Source of the DNA: Methylobacterium tardum
GTDB lineage: Bacteria > Pseudomonadota > Alphaproteobacteria > Rhizobiales > Beijerinckiaceae
DNA length: 64,000 nucleotides
Direction: 5' to 3'
NCBI RefSeq assembly: GCF_023546765.1
Contig: NZ_CP097484.1
Coordinates: 1,677,501 to 1,741,500, forward strand
The notes beneath the pieces were generated by a model. That model was not told the origin of the DNA, searched no databases, and was given only the letters and a program-made list of their open reading frames with translations. How positions within the stretch are numbered: position 1 is the first letter of the stretch; every line of letters starts with the position of its first letter. Both the position numbers and the translations under genes were made by a program. Below, in pieces: positions 7,651-16,382 of this stretch.

Positions 7651-7841
7651 TTCGGATAGCCCTTCGCTTTCAGGTGCTCGGTAAGCGCCTCACGGATTGC
7701 CTCTGGGCGCGATGGCTTGGGCTCCGGTTGATCAGCGATCCAGGCATCAAGAGTGTCGAGCTGTACAGGCGGCACTCGGACCGTGATCGGAGTGGCATCA
7801 ACGCGAGGGCGGCCGCCCTTGTTTTTGCCGGTTTCTGACAT
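7647..7841 (-). CDS. ribbon-helix-helix DNA-binding protein
   Basis: A 64-residue protein: a basic GGRPRVD arm, strand TPITVRVPPVQ, helix LDTLDAWIAD, then PSRPEAIREALTEHLKAKG. This is a ribbon-helix-helix (CopG/Arc-like) repressor fold. The frame continues upstream to 7943, but the ATG at 7839-7841 has GAGAGG seven bases before it. The start codon lies inside a 20-bp inverted repeat (7831-7875), a likely operator, suggesting autoregulation. No toxin is recognisable downstream; the coupled gene encodes a TonB-C-like exported protein. Confidence 0.75.
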   Translation of the reverse strand: MSETGKNKGGRPRVDATPITVRVPPVQLDTLDAWIADQPEPKPSRPEAIREALTEHLKAKGYPK

Positions 7842-7875
7842 TGACAACCTCTCGCAGGTTGATAATGTCAGAAAC
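7831..7875. promoter_or_regulatory. 20-bp inverted repeat, probable repressor operator
   Basis: Two 20-base arms (7831-7850 and 7856-7875) pair at 18 of 20 positions around the loop CTCGC. Each arm contains GTTTCTGACATT or its complement. The left arm covers the start codon and ribosome site of the ribbon-helix-helix gene; the right arm faces the divergent gene at 7942. Such a palindrome fits a dimeric repressor site controlling both directions, or an mRNA hairpin hiding the start. Binding is inferred. Confidence 0.6.
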
Positions 7876-7941
7876 CTTCGGGCCGAACAAGAGGTGGTGC
7901 TCTTGCTCGGCCCTGACCACGCCCGTCGCTCGGAGACGATC

Positions 7942-8283
7942 ATGGCTATCCATCCTTCTACAGCACCGGCGAGCGCCGGTGAACGCTCTTGCTCGCCCTC
8001 GCGGCTCTACGCGGCCATTCCCGACTTCAGCCAGCCTGTCCCAATCCGCCGGCCGGTTCTCATCGGTACGGTTCGGGAGCTGCCAGGCGAGCGTCGCTAT
8101 CGGAGCCTACCCGACGAGTCGTTGCCCGGAGCGATCGAACCCTGGGAGGCCGTCGTCCCGGTCCGACCTGACACGCCGCATAGCCGCGCGCTCCGTTTCC
8201 TGGACGCTGCCGGCGAGATGTTGACCGCCATAGCCATCATCGCCGGAGGCGTGTTCGCCTACGGCTTCATGCCGTTCGCCTGA
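7942..8283 (+). CDS. hypothetical protein with C-terminal membrane helix
   Basis: A 113-residue protein starting at the ATG at 7942 (GGAG seven bases upstream). It is soluble and proline-rich for 85 residues, then ends in one hydrophobic segment (AGEMLTAIAIIAGGVFAYGF), which would make a tail-anchored topology. No domain recognised. It is divergent from the repressor gene and shares the palindromic region upstream, so it may be co-regulated. Confidence 0.5.
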   Translation: MAIHPSTAPASAGERSCSPSRLYAAIPDFSQPVPIRRPVLIGTVRELPGERRYRSLPDESLPGAIEPWEAVVPVRPDTPHSRALRFLDAAGEMLTAIAIIAGGVFAYGFMPFA

Positions 8284-8293
8284 GGAGGTGGTC

Positions 8294-9403
8294 ATGGCGA
8301 AGTCAGCCCAGAGGAAGACGCCGATCCCGCAGCGTACGTCACTGCGCGACCGAGCTGCCGACGTCGAAGCATCGGCGGCTCGCGTCCTGAAGCGCGGGCG
8401 TGCGGCTCAGGCAGCTACCGGATCAGTTGCCTCGAGGACCGTAGCCGAACTGCGCGACCGCTGGTGCGAGGCGCTCGTCTTGGCGAACCAGAGCGGCCTC
8501 ACAGAGGAAGCTGCCGAGCGTCTCGGTGTCATCGCATCGGCCGCGGAGCAGGCCGTCATCGACGCACCAGTGCATTCGATCGGTGATCTCGCTTGTAAGG
8601 TCGAGGTGCTGCGCACGAGCCTCGAGGTCAATTCGCTCGATAGCGGGCTGCCGTATGCCGCTGTGCGAGCGATCTGCGATGGGATTGATGTGCTCGCGGC
8701 TTCCGAAGCGTCGGAACCATCAGATCCGATCCTGCCGGCGATCGCGGCGCATCGCACAGCCTTCATCGCCGCTAATTCGCAGCCGACGGACGAGCTCTCC
8801 GAGTTGGCTTGCATGACCGCGGACCAACTCTACAAGGCGCTCGCCGCGACCACGCCAACGACCGCAGCCGGTCTATGCGCCCTGGCCGCGCACCTGCGAG
8901 AGTTCCTCCGGCATAGCGACATCCAGATCGGCAACACGTTTCAGGGCGAAGCGCTCACCATCCTGTTGGATACCGCTGACCGGTTCGCTGAGCGGCAAGG
9001 CAGCGCCCATGCACCTGAAGCCGACGGCGAGAATGCCTGGGCGATGACGCAGGCCTACGCGGTCGATCTCGGCAAGCTCGACATCCAGGCGCTGAGCAAT
9101 CTCTGGGATGCCTACACATCAGTCAGGGATCAATGGCAGGCTGTTTCGGAGCTCGCCTACTGCATCGATCACCGCAGGCCGAACTCGCACACCCACACGC
9201 CGGCCGGCTGCCTCGCTGATGCCGAGGGCACGCGCGCGGCATACATCCGGGATCGGATTGCCGATGAGATGCACCTGCGAAAGCCTCAGGCTGATTGGGA
9301 GCGCGACATCGCGCTGAGCGTGCGCATCAAGGATGAGCTTCTATGCGAGGGAGTCATCCGGAATCGCGACCTCCTAATAGAAGCCGTGAAGGCCTGGGGC
9401 TGA
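8294..9403 (+). CDS. hypothetical protein of phage-like accessory block
   Basis: About 369 residues, mainly helical, no signal peptide or membrane segment. The basic N-terminus (MAKSAQRKTPIPQR) is followed by DRAADVEASAARVLKRGR and several Ala-rich helices. A His/Pro segment (CIDHRRPNSHTHTP) lies near residue 300. The ATG at 8294 has GAGGAGG five bases upstream; a GTG at 8288 is less likely. Two bases separate its stop from the next start, so they form a transcription unit. Style and neighbours resemble cargo proteins of Methylobacterium prophage-like regions; function unknown. Confidence 0.6.
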   Translation: MAKSAQRKTPIPQRTSLRDRAADVEASAARVLKRGRAAQAATGSVASRTVAELRDRWCEALVLANQSGLTEEAAERLGVIASAAEQAVIDAPVHSIGDLACKVEVLRTSLEVNSLDSGLPYAAVRAICDGIDVLAASEASEPSDPILPAIAAHRTAFIAANSQPTDELSELACMTADQLYKALAATTPTTAAGLCALAAHLREFLRHSDIQIGNTFQGEALTILLDTADRFAERQGSAHAPEADGENAWAMTQAYAVDLGKLDIQALSNLWDAYTSVRDQWQAVSELAYCIDHRRPNSHTHTPAGCLADAEGTRAAYIRDRIADEMHLRKPQADWERDIALSVRIKDELLCEGVIRNRDLLIEAVKAWG

Positions 9404-9405
9404 GC

Positions 9406-9660
9406 ATGAGCAACGTCGTCCCGTTTCCAACCAACCGTCGGATCGCGGCCAAGGCCATCCCACGTGAGGAGTTCGAGCAGCTGGCAGAGCTCGCACTCGA
9501 CGTCGTTCAGCGGATCGTCACGCTCTTGGACGACCAAAGTGTCGATACCGATGGAGAGGATGCCGAGCGTTCCCTCGGCGCGTTCGAGGGGCACATCTCG
9601 CAGCTCCCATCATTCCGAGGTAGCGACAGTGACGGTGAACTCGGAAGTGATCCACGCTGA
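9406..9660 (+). CDS. small acidic accessory protein, 84 aa
   Basis: Begins MSNVVPFPTNRR, then an amphipathic helix (REEFEQLAELALDVVQRIVTLLD) and an acidic Asp/Ser-rich tail (DTDGEDAERSLGAF). Short proteins with a D-x-D-x-E-x-SLG tail occur in alphaproteobacterial phage-derived regions, as far as I recall. The start follows the preceding stop by two bases, so it is probably co-translated. Function unknown. Confidence 0.55.
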   Translation: MSNVVPFPTNRRIAAKAIPREEFEQLAELALDVVQRIVTLLDDQSVDTDGEDAERSLGAFEGHISQLPSFRGSDSDGELGSDPR

Positions 9661-9752
9661 TCGCGATCATCCACTCTCGTCCGGCCTCTTGCCGCTTGCT
9701 GGCATTCGATCGGCCCATCTACGCTGCAGGGTAAATCCGCAGGGGCGACGGC

Positions 9753-10664
9753 ATGGCGATCACGATCCGGCACTTCGTCTTCGAGGAGGCCGGCAATCTG
9801 CGCAGCGTGCCACGACGGGTCTGCGAAGGCTTGTGGCAGGGTGAGGACGCCTTGCCTGATTACGCAGGGACCCGTCAGCGGGTGGCGCAGATCATTGTCG
9901 AAAATGATGACGGGAAGCCGGCGCGAATCCTGGATGCGAAGGGCTCTTTCTGGCAGTTCGATGAGGCGGGTAAACTCGTCATCGAGCCGTTCGATTTCTC
10001 ATGGGCTTTCGACCGGCCAGCCCGCTCGAAGGCCACCGTCCTTGATCTGCGCCCAAAGCTCGAGAGGAAGAAATGGGAGGCCAAGCATCGATGGCCTGTG
10101 ACGAGCGAGGAGCTCGACCGGATCAGCGCTGTAATCTGGCCCTGGGCGGCAGCGGAGATCGAGGAAGTGCGGCCCGTGAAGGGCACGGCCGTGAAGGTGC
10201 CCCCGCTGACACATGACGGCGAGCGGGCCTTATCGAAGATCCAAACGGCTTTCGGCACGATCGGCTATGAGCTCGAGCAGCTCTCCGAGCCAGCGCTGAA
10301 GGGTCTCGCACACGAGTTGCGCCGCTACGCGAGGATCTATGACGGTGAGAGGATCCTGTACGAGGCGTTCGCAGCGGAGGTCGACCGCCTGAAGGACATC
10401 CGAATTCGACAGAGGACAGGCAAGGGCGGCTGGTACGCCTTCGTCCGGATCATGCGATGGGACGAGGCTCGAACGCAGGCTGAGGAGATCGATACGATCG
10501 AAGAGCGCTGCGAAGGCAAGAAGGCCGCCCTGGTGGCCGCCCGGCGCTTGCTGGCCGAGAACGCACACCGATTGGGTGATGGCATCACGGTCGAAGCCGA
10601 CGTCGCGACCGAGCTGGATTGGGTGCCCAAGAAGATTTCAAACGACCGCGCTCAGGAGGGGTGA
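9753..10664 (+). CDS. hypothetical protein, 303 aa
   Basis: The N-terminus (MAITIRHFVFEEAGNLRSVPRRVCEGLWQG) suggests a beta-hairpin domain; residues 60-80 hold another strand pair (DAKGSFWQFDEAGKLV). From residue 110 it is mostly helical and charged (RPKLERKKWEAKHRWP; EEIDTIEERCEGKKAALVAARRLLAENA). No signal, membrane segment or catalytic motif is visible. It closes the accessory block just before the tRNA-Glu gene, a common boundary for integrated DNA. Function unknown. Confidence 0.55.
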   Translation: MAITIRHFVFEEAGNLRSVPRRVCEGLWQGEDALPDYAGTRQRVAQIIVENDDGKPARILDAKGSFWQFDEAGKLVIEPFDFSWAFDRPARSKATVLDLRPKLERKKWEAKHRWPVTSEELDRISAVIWPWAAAEIEEVRPVKGTAVKVPPLTHDGERALSKIQTAFGTIGYELEQLSEPALKGLAHELRRYARIYDGERILYEAFAAEVDRLKDIRIRQRTGKGGWYAFVRIMRWDEARTQAEEIDTIEERCEGKKAALVAARRLLAENAHRLGDGITVEADVATELDWVPKKISNDRAQEG

Positions 10665-10756
10665 CTGTGCCGCGGTAACCCAAGCGCAGCTTGTCCGCTC
10701 TCGACGAACGTCCCCGTATTCTAGACAAATCCTGGGACAAGCCCACCCGCCGGGCC

Positions 10757-10783
10757 AAAAAATCAACGTAAGTGCTTGATTTT
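10757..10783 (-). terminator. rho-independent terminator of tRNA-Glu
   Basis: Read on the minus strand, AAAATCAA and TTGATTTT form a perfect eight-pair stem around GCACTTACG, and the 3' arm continues into a run of six T. It lies three bases past the CCA end of the tRNA. It could also stop plus-strand transcription from the accessory block. Confidence 0.7.
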
Positions 10784-10785
10784 AT

Positions 10786-10861
10786 TGGCGCGCCCTACGG
10801 GAATCGAACCCGTGTTTTCGCCGTGAAAGGGCGACGTCCTGGACCGCTAGACGAAGGGCGC
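10786..10861 (-). tRNA. tRNA-Glu (anticodon TTC)
   Basis: The acceptor stem GCGCCCT pairs perfectly with AGGGCGC. The D-arm has TCGTCTAGCGG. The anticodon stem CGCCC/GGGCG-type pairing closes the loop with TTC as anticodon (CCTTTCACGG). The T-arm is ACGGGTTCGATTCCCGT with the invariant TTCGA. Discriminator G is followed by an encoded CCA (10786-10788 on the complement). All landmarks of bacterial tRNA-Glu are intact. Confidence 0.95.
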
Positions 10862-10878
10862 ACTGGTTGGGCCGGCGT

Positions 10879-10907
10879 TCTATAGTCGGAGCGGGCGCGG
10901 CCGGCAA
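10879..10907 (-). promoter_or_regulatory. sigma-70-type promoter of tRNA-Glu
   Basis: On the minus strand TTGCCG (10902-10907) and TATAGA (10879-10884) are separated by exactly 17 bases, giving a predicted start about 10 bases before the tRNA 5' end. The spacer is very GC-rich, typical of stable-RNA promoters in this group. Confidence 0.65.
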
Positions 10908-10967
10908 CCGCTCATGCGCGGCAGAAACCAGGTTTGACCGCGCGCCGGGTTGCGGCGATGGAGGAAT

Positions 10968-11522
10968 ATGCCACAGCCCACCCCTCGCATGACCCTCGTC
11001 CTCGGTGGGGCGCGGTCCGGCAAGAGCGCCTACGCGGAGGGGCTGATCGAAGCCTGCCCCGGCCCGTGGCTGTATCTCGCCACCGCGCAGGCCTTCGATG
11101 ACGAGATGATCGACCGCATCGCTCAGCACCGCGCCCGGCGCGCCGGGGCCTGGCGCACCCGCGACGTGCCGCTCGCCCTCCCGGAGGCGGTCGCCGCGTC
11201 CGACGGGCCGGTTCTGGTCGATTGCCTCACGCTCTGGCTCACCAATCTGATCCTGGCGGAGGCCGACGTGGTGGACGCGACCGAGCGGCTGCGCGCCGCC
11301 TGCGCCGCCGCGCGGGGTCCACTGGTGCTGGTCGGCAACGAGGTCGGGCTCGGAATCGTCCCCGACAACGCCCTCGCCCGGCGCTTCCGCGACGCCGCCG
11401 GCCGCCTCCACCAGCAACTCGCCGCGCAGGCCGACCGGGTCGTGCTCACCGTGGCCGGTCTGCCGCTGGTCGTGAAGCCGCAGGCCTCCGATCAAGCCCC
11501 TGACGCAGGAGTCTCCCCATGA
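10968..11522 (+). CDS. cobU: adenosylcobinamide kinase / adenosylcobinamide-phosphate guanylyltransferase
   Basis: CobU (CobP in Pseudomonas denitrificans naming) phosphorylates adenosylcobinamide and attaches GMP in the nucleotide-loop steps of B12 synthesis. The P-loop GGARSGKS lies at residues 13-20. [17 protein letters not shown] and WRTRDVP carry the family pattern around the guanylylated histidine, [12 protein letters not shown] is the Walker-B-like strand, and [11 protein letters not shown] is a family signature. The ATG at 10968 follows GGAGGAAT. The stop overlaps the cobO start (ATGA), so the two form an operon. No cobalamin riboswitch box is seen upstream. Confidence 0.93.
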   Translation: MPQPTPRMTLVLGGARSGKSAYAEGLIEACPGPWLYLATAQAFDDEMIDRIAQHRARRAGAWRTRDVPLALPEAVAASDGPVLVDCLTLWLTNLILAEADVVDATERLRAACAAARGPLVLVGNEVGLGIVPDNALARRFRDAAGRLHQQLAAQADRVVLTVAGLPLVVKPQASDQAPDAGVSP

Positions 11523-12121
11523 GCGACGATGCCGCCCGCCACCGCGAGAAGATGGAGAAGCGCAAGGCCGTTCAGGACGCCGAGGTGGCGGGCAAGACCC
11601 TCGAGAAGGGCCTGCTCATGGTCCATACCGGCCCCGGCAAAGGCAAGAGCACGGCGGCTCTGGGGCTGATGCTGCGGGCGCTCGGCCGCGGCTGGCGAGT
11701 CGGCATGGTTCAGTTCATCAAGGGCGGCTGGGATACCGGCGAGCGCCACGCCGTGGCGGCCTTCGGCGACCGGGTCGTGTGGCACACCCTCGGGGAGGGC
11801 TTCACCTGGGAGACCCAGGACAAGGCCCGGGACATCGCCGCCTGCCGCCATGCCTGGGACGTCGCCGAAGGCCTGATGGCCGATCCCGCGATCCGCCTGC
11901 TCGTCCTCGACGAGTTGAACATCGCGCTGCGCTACGACTATCTCGACCTCGACGCGGTGCTGGCCGCGCTGACGCGCCGCCGGCCGGACCTCCACGTGGT
12001 CGTCACCGGCCGCAACGCCAAGCCGGCCCTGATCGAGGCCGCCGACCTCGTCACCGAGATGGGCAGCGTCAAGCACCATTTCGCCGCCGGGGTGAAGGCG
12101 CAGGAAGGGATCGAGTTCTGA
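11519..12121 (+). CDS. cobO: cob(I)yrinic acid a,c-diamide adenosyltransferase
   Basis: CobO/BtuR transfers the 5'-deoxyadenosyl group of ATP to the corrinoid cobalt. The protein is 200 residues, the usual length. The N-terminal basic stretch ([13 protein letters not shown]) is typical, followed by the ATP loop [14 protein letters not shown] (residues 37-50), [37 protein letters not shown] (Walker B) and [20 protein letters not shown]. All family blocks are intact. It overlaps cobU by four bases and is followed at once by the cobQ frame. Confidence 0.95.
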   Translation: MSDDAARHREKMEKRKAVQDAEVAGKTLEKGLLMVHTGPGKGKSTAALGLMLRALGRGWRVGMVQFIKGGWDTGERHAVAAFGDRVVWHTLGEGFTWETQDKARDIAACRHAWDVAEGLMADPAIRLLVLDELNIALRYDYLDLDAVLAALTRRRPDLHVVVTGRNAKPALIEAADLVTEMGSVKHHFAAGVKAQEGIEF

Positions 12122-12144
12122 GCCCGCCGCGCGCGAAGGCCCTG

Positions 12145-13586
12145 ATGATCCAGGGCACCGGCTCCGATGTCGGCAAGTCGCTGATCGTGGCGGGGCTGGC
12201 GCGTGCCTTCACCGAGCGGGGCCTGAGGGTCCGGCCGTTCAAGCCGCAGAACATGTCGAACAACGCCGCCGTCACCGCCGACGGCGGCGAGATCGGCCGG
12301 GCGCAGGCGCTCCAGGCCCGGGCCGCCCGGGTGCCACCCTCCGTGCACATGAACCCGGTCCTGCTGAAGCCGCAGAGCGAGGTCGGCTCCCAGGTGGTGG
12401 TGCAGGGCCGGATGGTCGCCACCGTGAAGGCGCGCGACTACCAGGCCTGGAAGCCTCGCCTGATGAGCGCCGTCCTGGAGAGCTTCGCGCGGCTCGCGGA
12501 CGAGGCCGATCTGGTCCTCGCCGAGGGCGCGGGCTCGGCCTCCGAGGTCAACCTGCGCGCGGGCGACATCGCCAATATGGGCTTCGCCCGGGCCACCGAC
12601 ACGCCGGTGGTGCTGGTCGGCGACATCGACCGGGGCGGGGTGATCGCGAGCCTCGTCGGGACGAAGGCCGTGATCGAGCCGGAGGATGCCGCGCTGATCG
12701 CCGGCTTCCTCGTCAACCGGTTTCGCGGCGATCCGAGCCTGTTCGCCGACGGCATGCGGCTGATCGCCGAGAAGACCGGCTGGGCGGCGCTCGGCCTCGT
12801 GCCGCATTTTCCCGACGCGGCGCGCCTGCCGGCCGAGGACGTGCTGGGCCGGCGGGCTCGGACGCGCGCGGGCCGAGAACCGTCACGGTGGCGGTGCCGG
12901 TGCTGCCGCGCATCGCCAATTTCGACGATCTCGACCCGCTGCGGGCCGAGCCCGGCATCTCCGTGGTCCTGGTCCGGCCCGGCACGCCGATCCCTGCCGA
13001 GGCCGCCCTCGTGCTGCTGCCGGGCTCGAAAACCACGATCGACGACCTGGAGGCTTTTCGCCGGGAGGGCTGGGACATCGACCTGCGCGCCCATGTCCGG
13101 CGGGGCGGCCGGGTGCTCGGCCTGTGCGGCGGCTACCAGATGCTCGGGCGCACGCTCGCGGATCCGCACGGGATCGAGGGCGCGCCGCGCACGGTGCCGG
13201 GCCTCGGGCTCCTCGACGTCGAGACCGTGATGACCCCCTTAAAGCGCCTCGCCGCGGTCACCGGCACGAGCCTGCCCGATGCCGTGCCGTTCTCGGGCTA
13301 CGAGATGCATATCGGCGCGACCGAAGGGCCCGACGCGGCCCGGCCGCTGCTGCGCCTCGCCGACGGGCGCCTGGACGGGGCGGTCTCGGCGGACGGGCGC
13401 GTGGCCGGGACCTACGTGCACGGCCTGTTCGCCGATGATTCCCAGCGGGCGGCGTGGCTCGCGCGCCTCGGGTCGGCCTCGGACGGCGCCGGCTACGAGG
13501 CCGGGGTCGAGGCGGCGCTGGACGGCCTCGCGCGACACATCGCGGCCCATGTCGACTGCGACCGCCTCCTGGCGCTTGCCCGATAG
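12145..13586 (+). pseudogene. cobQ: cobyric acid synthase, disrupted by a single-base frameshift
   Basis: CobQ amidates four side chains of adenosylcobyrinic acid diamide using glutamine and ATP. The N-terminal half ([10 protein letters not shown] loop, [42 protein letters not shown]) reads in one frame to PAEDVLG. The C-terminal glutaminase half ([27 protein letters not shown], nucleophile in [22 protein letters not shown]) reads in another. The switch falls near 12850; adding one base there would give a continuous family-like protein of about 480 residues. No other lesion is seen. It may be a sequencing error, because an otherwise complete B12 pathway would need this enzyme. The first ATG is 12145; an upstream CTG at 12118 is possible. 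Confidence 0.88.
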
Positions 13587-13664
13587 GCGCGGCCTGAGCC
13601 AGGGATTACTCTGTGTAATGCCGGTCCCGCCGCGAAGGGCCGCACGCGCCCTGAGGAACGCCCC

Positions 13665-15065
13665 ATGCCGCCCACGCCAGCCCCCGTCGGGGAAGATCTC
13701 GCCGCGAGCACCGTCCGGACCGTGACGCTGCGGCTGATGCCGCTGCTCGGCCTGCTCTACCTGATCGCCTATATCGACCGGCAGAACGTCTCCTACGCCA
13801 AGCTGGAGATGGTCGGCAGTCTCGGCCTCAGCGAGACCGCCTACGGGCTCGGAGCCTCGCTGTTCTTCCTCGGCTACTTCCTGTTCGAGGTGCCGGCCAA
13901 CGTCTTCCTGGAGCGGGTCGGCGCGCGGATCTGGTTCGCGCGGATCATGATCACCTGGGGGATCGTCACGGTGCTCCTCGGCTTCACCCAGGGCACGGCG
14001 ATGTTCTACGTGCTGCGCTTCCTGCTCGGCGCCGCGGAGGCCGGCTTCTTCCCCGGCGTGCTGTTCGCCCTGACCCTGTGGTTCCCGCAAGCACACCGGG
14101 CGCGGATGATCGGCTGGTTCATGATCGCCAGCGCGGTCGCCAACGCGGTCGGCGCGGCGGTCGGCGGCGCGCTGCTCGGCCTCGACGGGCTCCTCGGCCT
14201 TCAGGGCTGGCAATGGGTGTTCCTGGCCACCGGCGCGCCGGCGATCCTCATGGCCGCGGTGGTGCTGGTCGTCCTGCCCGACGGGCCCGAGACCGCGCCC
14301 TGGCTGTCGCAGGCCCAGCGCGACTGGCTCGCCCGCACGCTGCGCACCGAGCGCGAGGATGGCGGCCATGTCGACCATGGCAACCCGTTCGCGGCGCTCC
14401 TCGACCGGCGGGTGCTGATGCTCGCCGGGGTCTACGTCTCGCTGCCTCTGGCCGCCTACGGCCTCGGCTACTGGCTGCCGACCGTGGTCAAGGGCTTCGG
14501 TGTCTCGAACCTGACGAACGGCTTCCTCAACATCATCCCCTGGATGGCCACGGCCTTCGCCCTGTGGTGGGTTCCGCGTCACGCCGCCCGCACGGGCGCG
14601 GAGGGCAACGCGCTGACCTGGCACGTGGTCGGGCCGGCTCTGGTCGGGGCGGCCGGGCTCGCGCTCAGCGTTGTCCTGCCGGGCAACGCGGTGAAGTTTA
14701 CCTGCCTGTGCGTGGCGGCCGCCGGGACCTTCGCGGCCCAGCCGGTCTTCTGGTCGATGCCCGGGACCTTCCTGCGCGGCGCCTCGGCGGCCGCCGGGAT
14801 CGCGGCGATCAACTCGGTGGGCAATCTCGGCGGCTTCGTCGCGCAGAACGCCGTACCGTTCATCCGCGACCAGACGCAGAGCAATCTCGTGCCGATGCTG
14901 TTCCTGTCGGCCTGCCGCCGTGGGCGCCGGCCTGATGTTCGTGGTGCTCTCGGCCCTGCGCCGAGACGCGGCGCGGCGGGCGGTTCCGACGGGTGCGCGG
15001 CCTGCCTGAACACGGGACGGTTTCGTGCGTTATCCTTCCTTACGCCGGAGTTTCCGGCACAATAA
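13665..15065 (+). CDS. MFS anion:cation symporter, frameshifted C-terminus
   Basis: A major-facilitator protein of the anion:cation symporter (phthalate/galactonate/tartrate-like) family. It shows YLIAYIDRQNVSYAKLEM in helix 1, GYFLFEVPANVFLERVGAR between helices 2 and 3, and LGAAEAGFFPGVLFALTLWFP, all hallmarks. The substrate is probably an organic acid anion. After LVPMLFLSA (about base 14915) the frame loses its helix 12. Removing one C from TGCCGCC restores a hydrophobic ending (AVGAGLMFVVLSALRRDAA) that stops at 15009. The true protein is therefore probably about 448 residues, and the long arginine-rich tail is an artefact of the extra base. Confidence 0.85.
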   Translation: MPPTPAPVGEDLAASTVRTVTLRLMPLLGLLYLIAYIDRQNVSYAKLEMVGSLGLSETAYGLGASLFFLGYFLFEVPANVFLERVGARIWFARIMITWGIVTVLLGFTQGTAMFYVLRFLLGAAEAGFFPGVLFALTLWFPQAHRARMIGWFMIASAVANAVGAAVGGALLGLDGLLGLQGWQWVFLATGAPAILMAAVVLVVLPDGPETAPWLSQAQRDWLARTLRTEREDGGHVDHGNPFAALLDRRVLMLAGVYVSLPLAAYGLGYWLPTVVKGFGVSNLTNGFLNIIPWMATAFALWWVPRHAARTGAEGNALTWHVVGPALVGAAGLALSVVLPGNAVKFTCLCVAAAGTFAAQPVFWSMPGTFLRGASAAAGIAAINSVGNLGGFVAQNAVPFIRDQTQSNLVPMLFLSACRRGRRPDVRGALGPAPRRGAAGGSDGCAACLNTGRFRALSFLTPEFPAQ

Positions 15066-15110
15066 TGCGAACCCGCGAGGCTGCGGGGCTCCGCTGAGGA
15101 AGGCACCGCG

Positions 15111-15287
15111 ATGAGCCAGGGATTCCCGCTTCTGATTCTCGCCTTCGGCACGCTCGGCGCCGTCTGGTTCCTGGCCGCCGCGGCGCGCAAGCAGGTCGCC
15201 GACGCGAAGGGCAGCCCCGAACGCTCCAGCGTGATCCACCATCACGGCGACACCCCGCGCCCGAACATGCCGGGTACCGAGCACTGA
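15111..15287 (+). CDS. small single-pass membrane protein, 58 aa
   Basis: A 58-residue frame with a strong ribosome site (GAGGAAGG, eight bases before the ATG). The translation has a hydrophobic helix (FPLLILAFGTLGAVWFLAAAA) followed by a polar tail (RKQVADAKGSPERS, a HHH triplet, PNMPGTEH). It ends seven bases before the convergent dehydrogenase. Function unknown; a small inner-membrane protein is inferred. Confidence 0.6.
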   Translation: MSQGFPLLILAFGTLGAVWFLAAAARKQVADAKGSPERSSVIHHHGDTPRPNMPGTEH

Positions 15288-15293
15288 GGTCCG

Positions 15294-16208
15294 TCAGCCG
15301 GCGGCGATCCGTCGGCAATGGTCGAGGGCGGCGCCGATCAGGTTGTCGCTGGCCTCGGGCGTGCGGAACGCGGAGTGCGCCGACAGGGTGACGTTGGGCA
15401 GGGCCGCCAGCGGGTGATCGGCCGGCAGCGGCTCGACCGTGAACACGTCGAGCCCGGCCCGCGCCACGTGGCCGCCGCGCAGGGCCTCGACCAGGGCGGC
15501 CTCGTCGAGCACCGCCCCGCGGGCGGTGTTGACCAGCATCGCGCCGGGCTTCATCGCGGCGATCCGCGCGGCCGACAGGAAGCCGCGGGTCTCGTCGGTC
15601 AGGAGCAGGTGGAGCGAGACCACGTCGCTCTCGGCGAGCAGGTGCTCGAGCGCGACGAACTCGACCCCCGGATGCGTCCGCGGGGTGCGGTTCCAGGCGA
15701 GCACCCGCATGCCGATGCCGCGGCAGAGCCGCGCCATCTCGGCCGCGATCCCGCCGAACCCGACGAGGCCGACGGTCTTGCCGGTGAGCTGGATGCCCTC
15801 CGTGCGCAGCCAGGATCCGGCGCGCATCGCCCGGTCCATCTCGGGCAGGCCCCGGGCGGAGGCCCACATCAGCGCGAAGGCGCATTCGGCGACCGCCGTG
15901 TCGCCGTAGCCCTTGATGGTGTGGACCGCGATGCCGCGCTCGGCCGCGAGCGCCTCCGGGTCCATGTAGCTGCGCGCGCCGGTGCCGAGGAACACCACGT
16001 GCTTCAGGCCCGCGCAGGCCCCGGCTACGTCGCCGGGGAGGGCGGTATGGTCGATTACCGCGATCTCCGCCCCGGCCAGGATCGCGGGCAGGTCCTGCGG
16101 CGTGATGCCGGGGTCCGCGTGGATCGCGAAGGGCGGATCGTCCGGCCGCAGCAGGCGCCGGGCCACCGCCGCCAGGGTCTCGCTGGCATCCACGAACACA
16201 GCGCGCAT
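15294..16208 (-). CDS. D-isomer-specific 2-hydroxyacid dehydrogenase
   Basis: About 304 residues of the phosphoglycerate dehydrogenase-like superfamily, which reduces or oxidises 2-keto/2-hydroxy acids with NAD(P). The Rossmann motif is GLVGFGGIAAEMARL (around 138), the catalytic Arg lies in NTARGAVLDEAAL, and the catalytic His in LSAHSAFRTPEA near the C-terminus. The ATG at 16208 has GAGGGA seven bases upstream; earlier ATGs (16223, 16241) have none. Substrate cannot be told from sequence. It is separated from cbiB by a palindromic repeat and need not belong to the B12 pathway. Confidence 0.88.
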   Translation of the reverse strand: MRAVFVDASETLAAVARRLLRPDDPPFAIHADPGITPQDLPAILAGAEIAVIDHTALPGDVAGACAGLKHVVFLGTGARSYMDPEALAAERGIAVHTIKGYGDTAVAECAFALMWASARGLPEMDRAMRAGSWLRTEGIQLTGKTVGLVGFGGIAAEMARLCRGIGMRVLAWNRTPRTHPGVEFVALEHLLAESDVVSLHLLLTDETRGFLSAARIAAMKPGAMLVNTARGAVLDEAALVEALRGGHVARAGLDVFTVEPLPADHPLAALPNVTLSAHSAFRTPEASDNLIGAALDHCRRIAAG

Positions 16209-16289
16209 CGGCGTTTCCCTCATCCAGCCTCGTCCGGCCACGATGCGTCCGGTGCGCGGGCCGTGCCAAGGCCCGATCGGGGAATGCCA

Positions 16290-16381
16290 CCGTCTTTGCG
16301 CGCGGCGCGAAGCAAGCCCGATGCGCCCCGCCGACGGATGTCCCGCAGCCCCGGGTTGCTTCGCTCCGCTCGCAGAGACGG
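16290..16381. repeat. REP-like palindromic intergenic element, copy A
   Basis: The left arm (CCGTCTTTGCGCGC...GCGAAGCAAGCCCG, 16290-16320) and right arm (CGGGTTGCTTCGC...GCAGAGACGG, 16352-16381) are imperfect inverted copies that would fold into a long hairpin. The same unit recurs at 24472 and 38167. It lies between the cbiB stop and the dehydrogenase start and may end or stabilise the cbiB transcript. Confidence 0.7.
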
Positions 16382-16382
16382 C

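Noticed and set aside
7647..7841. Toxin-antitoxin pair with the ribbon-helix-helix gene as antitoxin
   Set aside because: The coupled downstream gene encodes an exported TonB-C-like protein, not a recognisable toxin, and no ParE/RelE/MazF-like gene is adjacent.
10862..10967. Cobalamin riboswitch upstream of cobU
   Set aside because: No B12-box-like GCCACTG or conserved core sequence is present in the short leader.
10782..14624. Long minus-strand open frames opposite the cob genes and MFS gene
   Set aside because: They are rich in Arg, Gly and Pro with no motifs, and lie antisense to genes with clear catalytic blocks; typical for high-GC shadow frames.
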